Shown: piece by piece, positions 13,695 through 21,248 of the stretch | How the letters are laid out: each line of letters starts with the position of its first letter | Position numbering within the stretch: the stretch's first letter is position 1 | From: a virus | Strand: one strand, 5' to 3' | IMG/VR virus record: IMGVR_UViG_3300042309_000364 | Coordinates: 1 to 33,701 of that record | Length of the DNA stretch: 33,701 nt | Notes under the pieces: model-generated | What the model was told of the DNA's origin: nothing | The model's input: the letters and a program-made list of their open reading frames with translations, nothing else | Databases searched by the model: none | Translations under genes and position numbers: made by a program

Positions 13695-14278
13695 ATGAAT
13701 TTGACCAATGGCGCAAAGCCTACGATACAATGACAATTAATGAGCAAATAGCTTACCACAATGAATTAGAGGCACGTTACCCCGAGCAGAACCATTACAA
13801 CTACGATAAGGTTAAAGAAGCGTTGTTGTTATGTAGTAGACCAATAGTTTTAGAGTTTGGCACATGGAAAGGCGATTTAGCTAAACAAGCCATGCAAGAC
13901 TTTGCTATATTAGATTGGTACGGTGTAGAGATTTGCGAAGCTGCCATCCGTTCAACTAAATGTAAAGAAGTTAATTACATTAAGCCTACTAAGTTTGATT
14001 GGTTTAAAGATAAAAGAACAATAAAAGCCGACATAATTATAGCAACTCATTTTATTGAGCATTTAAGTAATGACCATTTTAAAGAGTTAGCTAAATATTG
14101 CAAAGGAGTAAGTGTGGTTCATTTTGAATCGCCTTTAACAAACGAAGGAAACGAATGGGATGGCTACGAAGGAACGCACAAACTAACAATAGGATGGGAT
14201 GAAATAATTAACATAATGCAAGGCAACGGGTTTAAATTAACTATAAGCCATTCCGAAAGCAAAACATTTACCACATGA
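13691..14278 (+). CDS. class I SAM methyltransferase-like protein
   Basis: 195 residues. IVLEFGTWKG (52-61) is a motif I-like strand and glycine loop, WYGVEI (76-81) the acidic second strand, and ADIIIATHFIEHL (113-125) the fourth strand typical of methyltransferases. It probably methylates a sugar or a virion protein in the glycan island. ATGA overlaps link it to both neighbours. Motif I is looser than usual (FGTWKG in place of GxGxG), so activity is uncertain. Confidence 0.6.
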   Translation: MNEFDQWRKAYDTMTINEQIAYHNELEARYPEQNHYNYDKVKEALLLCSRPIVLEFGTWKGDLAKQAMQDFAILDWYGVEICEAAIRSTKCKEVNYIKPTKFDWFKDKRTIKADIIIATHFIEHLSNDHFKELAKYCKGVSVVHFESPLTNEGNEWDGYEGTHKLTIGWDEIINIMQGNGFKLTISHSESKTFTT

Positions 14279-14895
14279 CAACCATAATACTACTCGACTA
14301 CTTACGACATGAATTTACACATAGGGTTAAAGATGTAAATTTAAACAATGCGGGTGCGGAATTTGAACTTGTGCAAATAGACATGAAAGGTGTATCGGCT
14401 GCAATAAATGAAGGTATAGCACAAGCAAACGGCAATGTAATTACTATGGCTAACGATATATTAATGCCCAATAATTGGTTGGCGGATATGCTACATTATG
14501 CTAACCAAATACCAAATAGCGCAATGGTAGGAATGCACACCGTAGAGGGTTTACCCGCTTCAACGGAAATAAATGGATTGAAGATTTGGGAAACTATCCC
14601 ATTTGGTAATGTGCTAATAACAAAACAAGCTATTGATAAAGTAGGGTATTTCAACCTTGACCTTGATCCGTATTCGGTAAACGATAGAGATTATTGGATG
14701 CGGTGCGAGTTAGCGGGTTTAAGGTCTTATTACATTCCAGGAAGCGCAGAGCATTTAGGAAACGATGTAGGGCAAACAACCGACTACCGTAAGATGAAAG
14801 ACGAAAGCCTTAACTTATTATGGCGAAAAGGCGAACAATGGTTAGAGTATTATAAAAACACGGGAAATTACTATTTAGGTTATGAGCAAGTATAA
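14275..14895 (+). CDS. family 2-like glycosyltransferase
   Basis: 206 residues with a GT-A fold pattern. AAINEGIAQANGNVITMANDI (residues 42-62) matches the GT2 helix and metal-site region, with ND in the DxD position. PFGNVLITKQAIDKVGYFNL (109-128) and NDRDYWMRCELAG (136-148) match the acceptor-side motifs ('D.D.. R...G'). It is the last glycan gene before the terminase genes, overlapping the small terminase gene by 14 bp. Confidence 0.7.
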   Translation: MTTIILLDYLRHEFTHRVKDVNLNNAGAEFELVQIDMKGVSAAINEGIAQANGNVITMANDILMPNNWLADMLHYANQIPNSAMVGMHTVEGLPASTEINGLKIWETIPFGNVLITKQAIDKVGYFNLDLDPYSVNDRDYWMRCELAGLRSYYIPGSAEHLGNDVGQTTDYRKMKDESLNLLWRKGEQWLEYYKNTGNYYLGYEQV

Positions 14896-15316
14896 AAAAC
14901 ATTATATCGGAGTAGATGAAATGTGGGAACTATTCCTACAATATCAAGAATGGGCAAAAGCCACGCCAGTTGAAGTACAAGACTATGTAGGTAAAGATGG
15001 CAAAGAGGTACATAGAAAAAGAGAAAGACCACTAACATTGGTAGGGTTTGAGTTGTTTGTTTACAACATTAAGAACTGCGTTATTGCTCAATATTTTTAT
15101 GGCGGCTCGGGTGATTATACCGATTATAAGAATGTAGCCGAAAGAATTAGAAAGACTATTCAAAACGACCAAATAGTTGGCGGTATGACCAACATTTACA
15201 ATCCTAGTATAACCGCAAGGCTTAACGGATTGAAAGAAAGCGTTGAAGAAAGCGGAAGCAAAGAATTAACCATAAAAGTAAAATATGAGCGAAAAGGAAG
15301 TTCCGATAACACTTAA
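14882..15316 (+). CDS. terS: terminase small subunit (probable)
   Basis: 144 residues, soluble, helical with basic ends. LTLVGFELFVYNIKNCVIAQ and the following YKNVAERIRKTIQNDQIVGG resemble DNA-packaging small subunits in Bacteroidota phages, in which an early HTH-like part is followed by an oligomerisation helix. The call rests mainly on size and direct overlap (32 bp) with the large terminase gene. It would recognise the packaging start site. Confidence 0.65.
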   Translation: MSKYKKHYIGVDEMWELFLQYQEWAKATPVEVQDYVGKDGKEVHRKRERPLTLVGFELFVYNIKNCVIAQYFYGGSGDYTDYKNVAERIRKTIQNDQIVGGMTNIYNPSITARLNGLKESVEESGSKELTIKVKYERKGSSDNT

Positions 15317-16466
15317 TGAACCGCATGAAGCGCAAGAGCAAATACTAAATGAAGCCCAAAGGTTTAATGTGCTTTGTTGTGGTAGAAGGTTTGGCAAATC
15401 TGCCTTAGCGGTTAATTTGCTTTGTGAACCCGCAATTGATGGAATGCCCGTTGGGTATTTCACCCCTACGTATAAACTTTTGGATGGTACGTATAACGAA
15501 TGCTTAAAAGTACTTGAGCCTATTATATCAAGAAAGAACGATCATCAATTTATTGAACTTTTGACTGGCGGTAGGATTGAATTTTGGTCTTTAGAAAATG
15601 AATTGGCGGGTAGGTCAAGAAAATATAAGCGCGTTATATTAGATGAAGTTGCTTTTGCTCGTAACCTTTGGAAGCTATGGACTGAAAGTATACGTGCAAC
15701 CTTGTCCGATTTAAAAGGTGATGCTTGGTTTTTAAGTACTCCAAAGGGTAAGAATGATTTTTATAAATTATACATAAGAGGTAAACAAGACGAGCCAAAT
15801 TGGAAGTCGTGGCAAATGAGTACTTACATGAATCCTTACATCGATCCTTTAGAAATTGACGATGCAAAAAAGGATTTGCCAGAATTAGCATTTAGCCAAG
15901 AGTACTTAGCCGAGTTTAACGACAACGTAGCCAACCCATTTGGTACGGCTTATATTGCTCAATGTACTTACCCATTGTCTACATTACCCGCCGTTTGTTA
16001 TGGAATAGATTTGGCAAAATCTTACGACTTTAGTGTTATTATTGGCTTAGATAAAAACGGAAGCGTTTGTTATTACGATAGGTGGCAAAGCGATTGGCAT
16101 AATACCAAACGAAAGATATTAGATTTACCAAAAGTTGATGTTTGTATGGATGCTACGGGTAATGGTGATCCTATTGCCGAAGATATACAACGCGTAAGGG
16201 GTGGCGTTGAAGCGTTTAAATTTACATCAACAAGTAAGCAGCAATTGATGGAAGGCTTGGCAGTTGCTATACAAAGCAGAGTAATAACATTCCCAGAGGG
16301 AGTAATTACAGAGGAGTTAAATAATTTTGAGTATATTTACTCAACAAGCGGGGTAAAATATTCTGCACCTACTGGCTTACATGACGATACCGTTTGCGCT
16401 TTGGCTTTGGCATGGCGCAAATATCAAAGTGTTGGCAAAGGTGCGGGTAACTATTCATTCAGTTAA
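15285..16466 (+). CDS. terL: terminase large subunit
   Basis: 393 residues. ATPase: Walker A GRRFGKS (33-39), Walker B VILDE (117-121), coupling motif STPKG (151-155). RNase H-like nuclease: GIDLAKSYD (240-248; Asp242), VCMDATGNGD (286-295; Asp289) and LHDDTVCALALA (365-376). All catalytic acidic residues appear present. The protein pumps DNA into proheads and cuts it. It is short for the family but complete. Confidence 0.92.
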   Translation: MSEKEVPITLNEPHEAQEQILNEAQRFNVLCCGRRFGKSALAVNLLCEPAIDGMPVGYFTPTYKLLDGTYNECLKVLEPIISRKNDHQFIELLTGGRIEFWSLENELAGRSRKYKRVILDEVAFARNLWKLWTESIRATLSDLKGDAWFLSTPKGKNDFYKLYIRGKQDEPNWKSWQMSTYMNPYIDPLEIDDAKKDLPELAFSQEYLAEFNDNVANPFGTAYIAQCTYPLSTLPAVCYGIDLAKSYDFSVIIGLDKNGSVCYYDRWQSDWHNTKRKILDLPKVDVCMDATGNGDPIAEDIQRVRGGVEAFKFTSTSKQQLMEGLAVAIQSRVITFPEGVITEELNNFEYIYSTSGVKYSAPTGLHDDTVCALALAWRKYQSVGKGAGNYSFS

Positions 16467-16468
16467 TT

Positions 16469-17095
16469 ATGTGGAATAAACTAACCGTAAAACAAGCGCA
16501 AGAAATTGACAAGTTAAGGCGCAAAGTAAGCAAAGAATACACCGAAGCCGATGTAGATACCGAACTATTGGCTATTATTAAAAACGTACCTGTATCCGTA
16601 ATAGATAGCATGAAGTGGGTGGACTTTGTAGAAGCTAGAAAAGAACTTGTATTTTTAGAAAACGAACCCAAAGGAAAGCCCGTTAAATATATTAAAATAG
16701 GCAAACGTGCTTATAGAATGGTTTACGATATTAGACAGATGCCTTTTGCTCGTTACATTGAGGGTAAAACCTTTGCACAAGACTTTGTTGCTAATTTACA
16801 TAAGATAGCCGCAACAATGGTAATACCACAACGCAAAACATGGTTTAGGTGGGTAGATGACAAGTACGATGCGGCAAAGCACGAAATATATGCTAACGAT
16901 ATGCAACAAGCACCATACGAGGCTATTTATGCAAGTACGGTTTTTTTTTGCAATCTATTCAAGAATTGGATAATAGCTTCAAAGGACTTTATGATAAACG
17001 AGTTAGCGAACAAGGGGATGACAAAAGAGGAAGCCGAAAAGCAGGTGAACGATTTATGCAAGTATTTGGATGGCATTACACCGCAGAGCAAATAG
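16469..17095 (+). CDS. tail-assembly-chaperone-like protein, zero-frame product
   Basis: 208 residues (MWNKLTVKQAQEIDKLRRKV...), helical and soluble. I place it tentatively with tail assembly chaperones because a perfect T-TTT-TTT slippery site at 16942-16948 (codons GTT TTT TTT) leads in the -1 frame to a protein-like extension. Shifted translation would give 160 + 87 = 247 residues. The zero-frame tail after the site (CNLFKNW ... GITPQSK) is 48 residues. If this is not programmed, the nine-T run could be a real frameshift mutation or a sequencing error in a single 247-residue gene. Confidence 0.5.
   Translation: MWNKLTVKQAQEIDKLRRKVSKEYTEADVDTELLAIIKNVPVSVIDSMKWVDFVEARKELVFLENEPKGKPVKYIKIGKRAYRMVYDIRQMPFARYIEGKTFAQDFVANLHKIAATMVIPQRKTWFRWVDDKYDAAKHEIYANDMQQAPYEAIYASTVFFCNLFKNWIIASKDFMINELANKGMTKEEAEKQVNDLCKYLDGITPQSK
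16942..16948 (+). other. candidate -1 ribosomal frameshift site (T TTT TTT)
   Basis: Nine T at 16941-16949. In the frame of the 16469 gene the codons are GTT TTT TTT TGC, so the heptamer T-TTT-TTT allows perfect re-pairing one base back. CTATT (16955-16959) and AATAG (16972-16976) can form a weak stem six bases downstream. The -1 frame is open from 16897 to 17211. Confidence 0.5.
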
Positions 17096-17211
17096 CCGAA
17101 TATCAGCGCATTGAATTAAATAGCGTTTACGAAATGCCTACCATCGAGGCTATAAATGCCATGAGTTACCTAAAGGGGAAGGCTAAATATATTGAAGAAT
17201 TGTCAAGATAG
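16948..17211 (+). CDS. C-terminal part of the frameshifted chaperone-like protein
   Basis: An 87-residue stretch in the -1 frame (QSIQELDNSF ... VFGWHYTAEQIAEYQRIELN ... YLKGKAKYIEELSR) with ordinary protein composition and clear helices. It has no ATG; TTG at 16948 is a poor independent start. Expression as a fusion through the slippery run is the simplest explanation. The preceding stop in this frame is at 16894, so the frames overlap by about 200 bp. Confidence 0.5.
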   Translation: MQSIQELDNSFKGLYDKRVSEQGDDKRGSRKAGERFMQVFGWHYTAEQIAEYQRIELNSVYEMPTIEAINAMSYLKGKAKYIEELSR

Positions 17212-17214
17212 TTG

Positions 17215-17222
17215 TATATTTG
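17215..17222 (+). promoter_or_regulatory. TATATTTG -7-like box just after the chaperone gene
   Basis: A perfect TAnnTTTG with ATTG at 17191-17194 in the -33 place (20-bp spacer). A terminator follows about 30 bp downstream, so a transcript started here would be only about 50 nt. It may be a chance AT-rich match. Confidence 0.3.
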
Positions 17223-17250
17223 TTTTTTAGATCATGGTTTGTTTTTTGTT

Positions 17251-17280
17251 AGCCCTTTGTTTCTACAAGGGGCTTTTTTT
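17251..17280 (+). terminator. intrinsic terminator after the terminase/chaperone unit
   Basis: AGCCCTTTG (17251-17259) pairs with CAAGGGGCT (17266-17274) as nine base pairs including one G-U, with a 6-base loop, followed by a T7 run (17274-17280). It separates the terminase transcript from the tail operon at 17319. Confidence 0.8.
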
Positions 17281-17307
17281 ATGCTATGCCTATAACCATC
17301 GCTTTTA

Positions 17308-17321
17308 CTATTTAGAGTATG
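17308..17321 (+). promoter_or_regulatory. start-linked motif CTATTTAGAGTATG before the tail operon
   Basis: The 14-mer includes the ATG of the gene at 17319, and its TA lies exactly 10 bp before the ATG, as at 23011, 23764 and 25901. Unlike those three, no TTTGACC is visible 24-25 bp upstream. It follows a terminator, so a promoter is expected here. Confidence 0.45.
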
Positions 17322-17972
17322 GCATTGAGTTTAGCAGGTATAGGCGAAAGTAGAAGCGGGTTTAATCAGCGAGGCGGAGCTGTTGATGAAAAAGAATTGC
17401 CTATTGTTCAAGGCTTACTTGAAAAAAGTGCTTTGGATTTTATAACCCAAGTTCAAGCCAATATCAATAAAAAAAGCTTAACAAGCAAGGGCAATATGTC
17501 GGATTTGGTTTATAACGTAACCGACAACAACGGATCATATTTAATAGAGGTAGGATATTCACCAGACAATCCCGCATCTAAATACTACGATTACCAAAAC
17601 AAAGGCGTGGCGGGTGTAGGTAAATCTATTGCTTCGCCTTATGCTTTTAAAACATTGTATCCAAGTAGGGCAATGATGACAAGCATATTAAGTTGGCTAA
17701 ATACCGCAAAAACCGCTAGTAGTTTTAAGCCTAACACAAAACCATCTATTTCAAAGTTAGAACGTAAGCGAAAAGCGTTAAGCAAAGTCCCATCTAGGGA
17801 ATCTATTGCCTATGCCATTTCGGTTTCTATAAAAAGAGATGGTATAGACCAAACAAGATTCTTTGACGATGCAATAGTAAAAGTATTTGGCAAAGGATTT
17901 ATTAAAAAAGCATCAGAGGCATTAAAAGCCGATATAAGTATAAAGATTATCAATTATGGCGATAACAATTAA
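17319..17972 (+). CDS. hypothetical tail-region structural protein
   Basis: 217 residues (MALSLAGIGESRSGFNQRGG...), soluble, with a helical core followed by a basic middle part (KLERKRKALSKVPSRES). It opens the tail operon, and its end overlaps the next gene by 17 bp. Similar proteins recur at this place in Bacteroidota phages. A tail-completion or baseplate role is likely from position, but no specific family is recognised. Confidence 0.55.
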   Translation: MALSLAGIGESRSGFNQRGGAVDEKELPIVQGLLEKSALDFITQVQANINKKSLTSKGNMSDLVYNVTDNNGSYLIEVGYSPDNPASKYYDYQNKGVAGVGKSIASPYAFKTLYPSRAMMTSILSWLNTAKTASSFKPNTKPSISKLERKRKALSKVPSRESIAYAISVSIKRDGIDQTRFFDDAIVKVFGKGFIKKASEALKADISIKIINYGDNN

Positions 17973-19179
17973 ATCAGTACCAGCGGACTTTGCTTCATTA
18001 AACGATGACGCATGGTTTGTAGTTAGTAGTACAAATGTAGCAACCGAAAACTTTAAATATGTATTTGATACCTATGTATCGGGTGGCATTGTTAGTAGGG
18101 TAAAAATAAACCCTGCCCCATCTGCCGAGAGTAGTTATGGTGTTTTCAATTCCGCGCCTATTGTACGCAATTACATGAATAACTATTTTAAACCAGTGGA
18201 AGGTAGCGTATTGCAACATTCATCGGATGAAATAAAGGTACAATACGATATTCGCTTTGGCGAAGAAGTTTCGGGCATTGTTACTACAAACTTAGCAAGT
18301 GGAAGCTATGCGGGTTACAACTATTACAATCCTTTGTTTTTCGATGGGATACTTTTGTTAGGCGGTGGCGAAGGTGATTTATTGCTTTCCAACCAATACG
18401 ATAATTTACTTATTTCAAACTATTCCGACGACTGGCTTACCGAACGCAAGATTGATTACATTGATATAATTTTTGGCAAACGTAGTTTTATTTCATTCTT
18501 ATCTAGGGAACTTACAAGCTGCAACGTAGAAATAAGCAAAGTAAACGAATGTGGCGATATAGTAGCAACGGCATCGGGTGCAACGGTAAACCTTACGGGT
18601 GAATTTAATTTATTTGAATTTAGTGCCGCATCAATAAACGACTATTTAGGTAGTGAGTTTATTTTAGAAACAGATTACGGATATAAGGTAAGGTTAATAA
18701 ATGGCGAATTTATAACCAACTATGTAAACTATGTTCACGCTTGTTATACAAGAAGCAACCCTATTAACATTCATTTCCTTAACCGTTTAGGTGGTTGGGA
18801 TACATTTGGGTTTAATCTTATAAATAAAAGGTTTACCGCATTTGAAAGGCGAAGTTTTAAAAAGGCGGCTTATCAACTTGAAGGCGATCAAATGCTTAAT
18901 AGCGACCAATACAATAGATTCAATGAAAGTACCACTAACTTTTCAATAGAGCATAGAGATACTTATAGATTGGTAAGTGATTATGTAAGAGAACAAGATT
19001 ACACATGGCTCGGTCAATTGGTTGCTTCGCCTATTGTTTACATGGAAGTTAGAGGGGCTTATTTCCCAGTAACGGTAACCGATACCAATTTTGAATACAA
19101 GACCGAAAAGGCAGACCAATTATACAACCTTGAAATAAATATTGAGGTAGCTAAATACAATAATAGTCAATATAGATAA
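17956..19179 (+). CDS. probable tail/baseplate structural protein
   Basis: 407 residues, beta-rich throughout (for example ATENFKYVFDTYVSGGIVSR and, later, EMECHAN-free but strand-like LRRLGGWDTF-type segments around NRLGGWDTFGFNL), without membrane segments. It sits directly before a 689-residue tail protein, with stop and start sharing one base (TAATG), and two genes before the tape measure. The mix of many short strands and Asn/Tyr/Gly-rich loops suits a distal tail or baseplate component. Function by position only. Confidence 0.55.
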   Translation: MAITIKSVPADFASLNDDAWFVVSSTNVATENFKYVFDTYVSGGIVSRVKINPAPSAESSYGVFNSAPIVRNYMNNYFKPVEGSVLQHSSDEIKVQYDIRFGEEVSGIVTTNLASGSYAGYNYYNPLFFDGILLLGGGEGDLLLSNQYDNLLISNYSDDWLTERKIDYIDIIFGKRSFISFLSRELTSCNVEISKVNECGDIVATASGATVNLTGEFNLFEFSAASINDYLGSEFILETDYGYKVRLINGEFITNYVNYVHACYTRSNPINIHFLNRLGGWDTFGFNLINKRFTAFERRSFKKAAYQLEGDQMLNSDQYNRFNESTTNFSIEHRDTYRLVSDYVREQDYTWLGQLVASPIVYMEVRGAYFPVTVTDTNFEYKTEKADQLYNLEINIEVAKYNNSQYR

Positions 19180-21248
19180 TGAGAACAAGATTAGTACTAG
19201 AAGGAATCAATTTAGATTTATACGAGGATATAGATACTACGTTTACCTATGCGATTGACGATGTAAACGATTTTGGAAGCAAAAACACATCGTATTCAAA
19301 GACTATTTCCATTCCTGGCAATGCCGTAAATAACAAAGCATTTGGTAATGTATTTAATTTATCAAGTTCTAACGATTACGATAACGGCGCACCTAACATC
19401 GGTTATAATTTTAACCCATCAAAATCGGCAAGGTGCATAGTACTAATTGACCAAATACAAGTTTTTAAAGGTTCATTAAGATTGACCGAAATAATAAACA
19501 CCGATGGAACTTTAGAATACCAATGTTTTATTTATGGTGAATTAGGCGGCTTTATATTTGAATTAGGCAATAGGCGTTTAGAAGATTTGGATTTTAGCGA
19601 ATACAACCAAAACTATACTTTGGCTAATATTACTAATTCATGGAATGCGGTTAATGGTCAAGGCGTTGCTTACCCTTTAATTGATTATGGCAATGTATCA
19701 ACTAATAAAGTGGACTTTCAATACAAGGCATTTAGACCTGCGTTGTATGTTAGAGAATATTTAGAAAAGATAATTTCAGGCACAGATTACACCGTAGAAA
19801 GCAATTTCTTATTAACGCCTTTGTTTGACCGTTTGGCAATACCTTACAATAGAAAAAATTTAGATAAGGTTTCAACTCAATACATGTCGGCTACAATTAA
19901 TGAGCAAGAATTTGCTGCGGTAGCGGATGAATACATTTTATCTTACACAGGCGTTTCTTTAGGTAACTTTAGTTTAATAGGCGGCGGATTTAATATACAA
20001 TACGATGGCGCAACGCCAATAACGGTTGATATTGAATTTCGCTTAACAGGTCAAATAGGTATCATTTACGCAGGTGGCGATCCACAAGCGGTAAATCTTA
20101 TACTACAAAAAAACAATGTAGGTATTGATTCAATAACCTTGCTACCTTATACAGAGGTAAGCACAACCGAGCCAATGGATATACTTGTTAGATTCAATGG
20201 TGTTAATTTAGTAACAGGCGATAGGCTTAGAATGGTTATACCTATTGAAGATGCTAGTAGAGGACTTAATACAATAGTATTAGAAATTGATGCGGGTATT
20301 GCATTAACATTTGGCGGCGGTACGGGTTTGGCAGTACCTATAAACATCGGCGAAGCTATACCGATTAACAAGATAATTCCAAAGGGTATATTTCAAAAAG
20401 ACTTCTTTATTTGGATTTTAAAAATGTTTAATCTTTACGTTTACGAAAGTCCATTTGATGACAAAAAGATTATCATTGCGCCTTACGTTGGTTTTTATCC
20501 AACAACGGCTGCAAATGCTATTGATATTTCACAAAAGGTTGATCGTAAAGAACCAATTAGAAGCATTCCAATGAGTGAACTCAATGCAAGGTATTTTAGA
20601 TTTAAGTACAAAGAGGACAACGATTTTTATAACGAGGAATACCGCAAAGGATATAATGAAGGCTATGGCGATTTTATTTACGATACCGAATTTGATTTTA
20701 GCAAAGACACAGACGATTTAGAAGTTGGTTTTAGTAATTCGGTTTTGTATCAAAACACAGGAACGGATAAAGTTTATCCTGCCATTTATAAACTTTCAGG
20801 CACTACCGAAACAAGCATGGACTTTAATATAAGAATAGTGCAAATGAAGAAAATGAGTTGCAACTCTTATAACATTTTAAACGGTGTTACCAATTTGGGA
20901 ACACAAGCAAATTACTTGTATTGTGGACATGTAAACGATCCCGTAACACCAACAAGTGATTTATGCTTTGGCGCACCACAAGCATTGCAGTTTACACCAA
21001 CGGGGGTTTATCCATCGGCTAATTTATTCAACTCTTTTTATTCGGCTTACATGGCAGAGATAACGGATAAGGATAGTAAATTAGTAGCATGTAAAGCGTA
21101 TCTAAATACGGTTGATATAATGACTTTGGATTTTAGTAAGTTGATTTATTTAGATGGCGTTTTGTTTAGATTAAATAAAATAAAAGATTATAACCCAGTT
21201 GATTTAGGTACAACCGAAATTCAACTACTTAAAGTAATAGATTTATGA
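19179..21248 (+). CDS. large tail/baseplate structural protein
   Basis: 689 residues. It begins MRTRLVLEGINLDLYEDIDT, then a conserved-looking part with SYSKTISIPGNAVNNKAFGN (residues about 38-57) and FKGSLRLTEI that I associate with a structural protein common in Bacteroidota phages. The middle is rich in beta strands and Gly; the C-terminal third is Asp/Tyr-rich. It overlaps the tape-measure gene by 4 bp. A distal tail, tail-associated or baseplate hub role is plausible; no enzymatic motif is seen. Confidence 0.55.
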   Translation: MRTRLVLEGINLDLYEDIDTTFTYAIDDVNDFGSKNTSYSKTISIPGNAVNNKAFGNVFNLSSSNDYDNGAPNIGYNFNPSKSARCIVLIDQIQVFKGSLRLTEIINTDGTLEYQCFIYGELGGFIFELGNRRLEDLDFSEYNQNYTLANITNSWNAVNGQGVAYPLIDYGNVSTNKVDFQYKAFRPALYVREYLEKIISGTDYTVESNFLLTPLFDRLAIPYNRKNLDKVSTQYMSATINEQEFAAVADEYILSYTGVSLGNFSLIGGGFNIQYDGATPITVDIEFRLTGQIGIIYAGGDPQAVNLILQKNNVGIDSITLLPYTEVSTTEPMDILVRFNGVNLVTGDRLRMVIPIEDASRGLNTIVLEIDAGIALTFGGGTGLAVPINIGEAIPINKIIPKGIFQKDFFIWILKMFNLYVYESPFDDKKIIIAPYVGFYPTTAANAIDISQKVDRKEPIRSIPMSELNARYFRFKYKEDNDFYNEEYRKGYNEGYGDFIYDTEFDFSKDTDDLEVGFSNSVLYQNTGTDKVYPAIYKLSGTTETSMDFNIRIVQMKKMSCNSYNILNGVTNLGTQANYLYCGHVNDPVTPTSDLCFGAPQALQFTPTGVYPSANLFNSFYSAYMAEITDKDSKLVACKAYLNTVDIMTLDFSKLIYLDGVLFRLNKIKDYNPVDLGTTEIQLLKVIDL

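Noticed and set aside
13697-13725. TTTGACC near 13697 as another late promoter
   Set aside because: TTTGACC is followed by no CTATWTA at 24-25 bp; it lies at the start of a methyltransferase gene within an overlapping operon, so it is probably coding coincidence.
17234-17353. A 39-codon frame beginning in the gap after the chaperone gene (MVCFLLALCF...)
   Set aside because: It runs through the terminator stem and T-run and into the next gene's start; the hydrophobic composition follows from the T-rich DNA.
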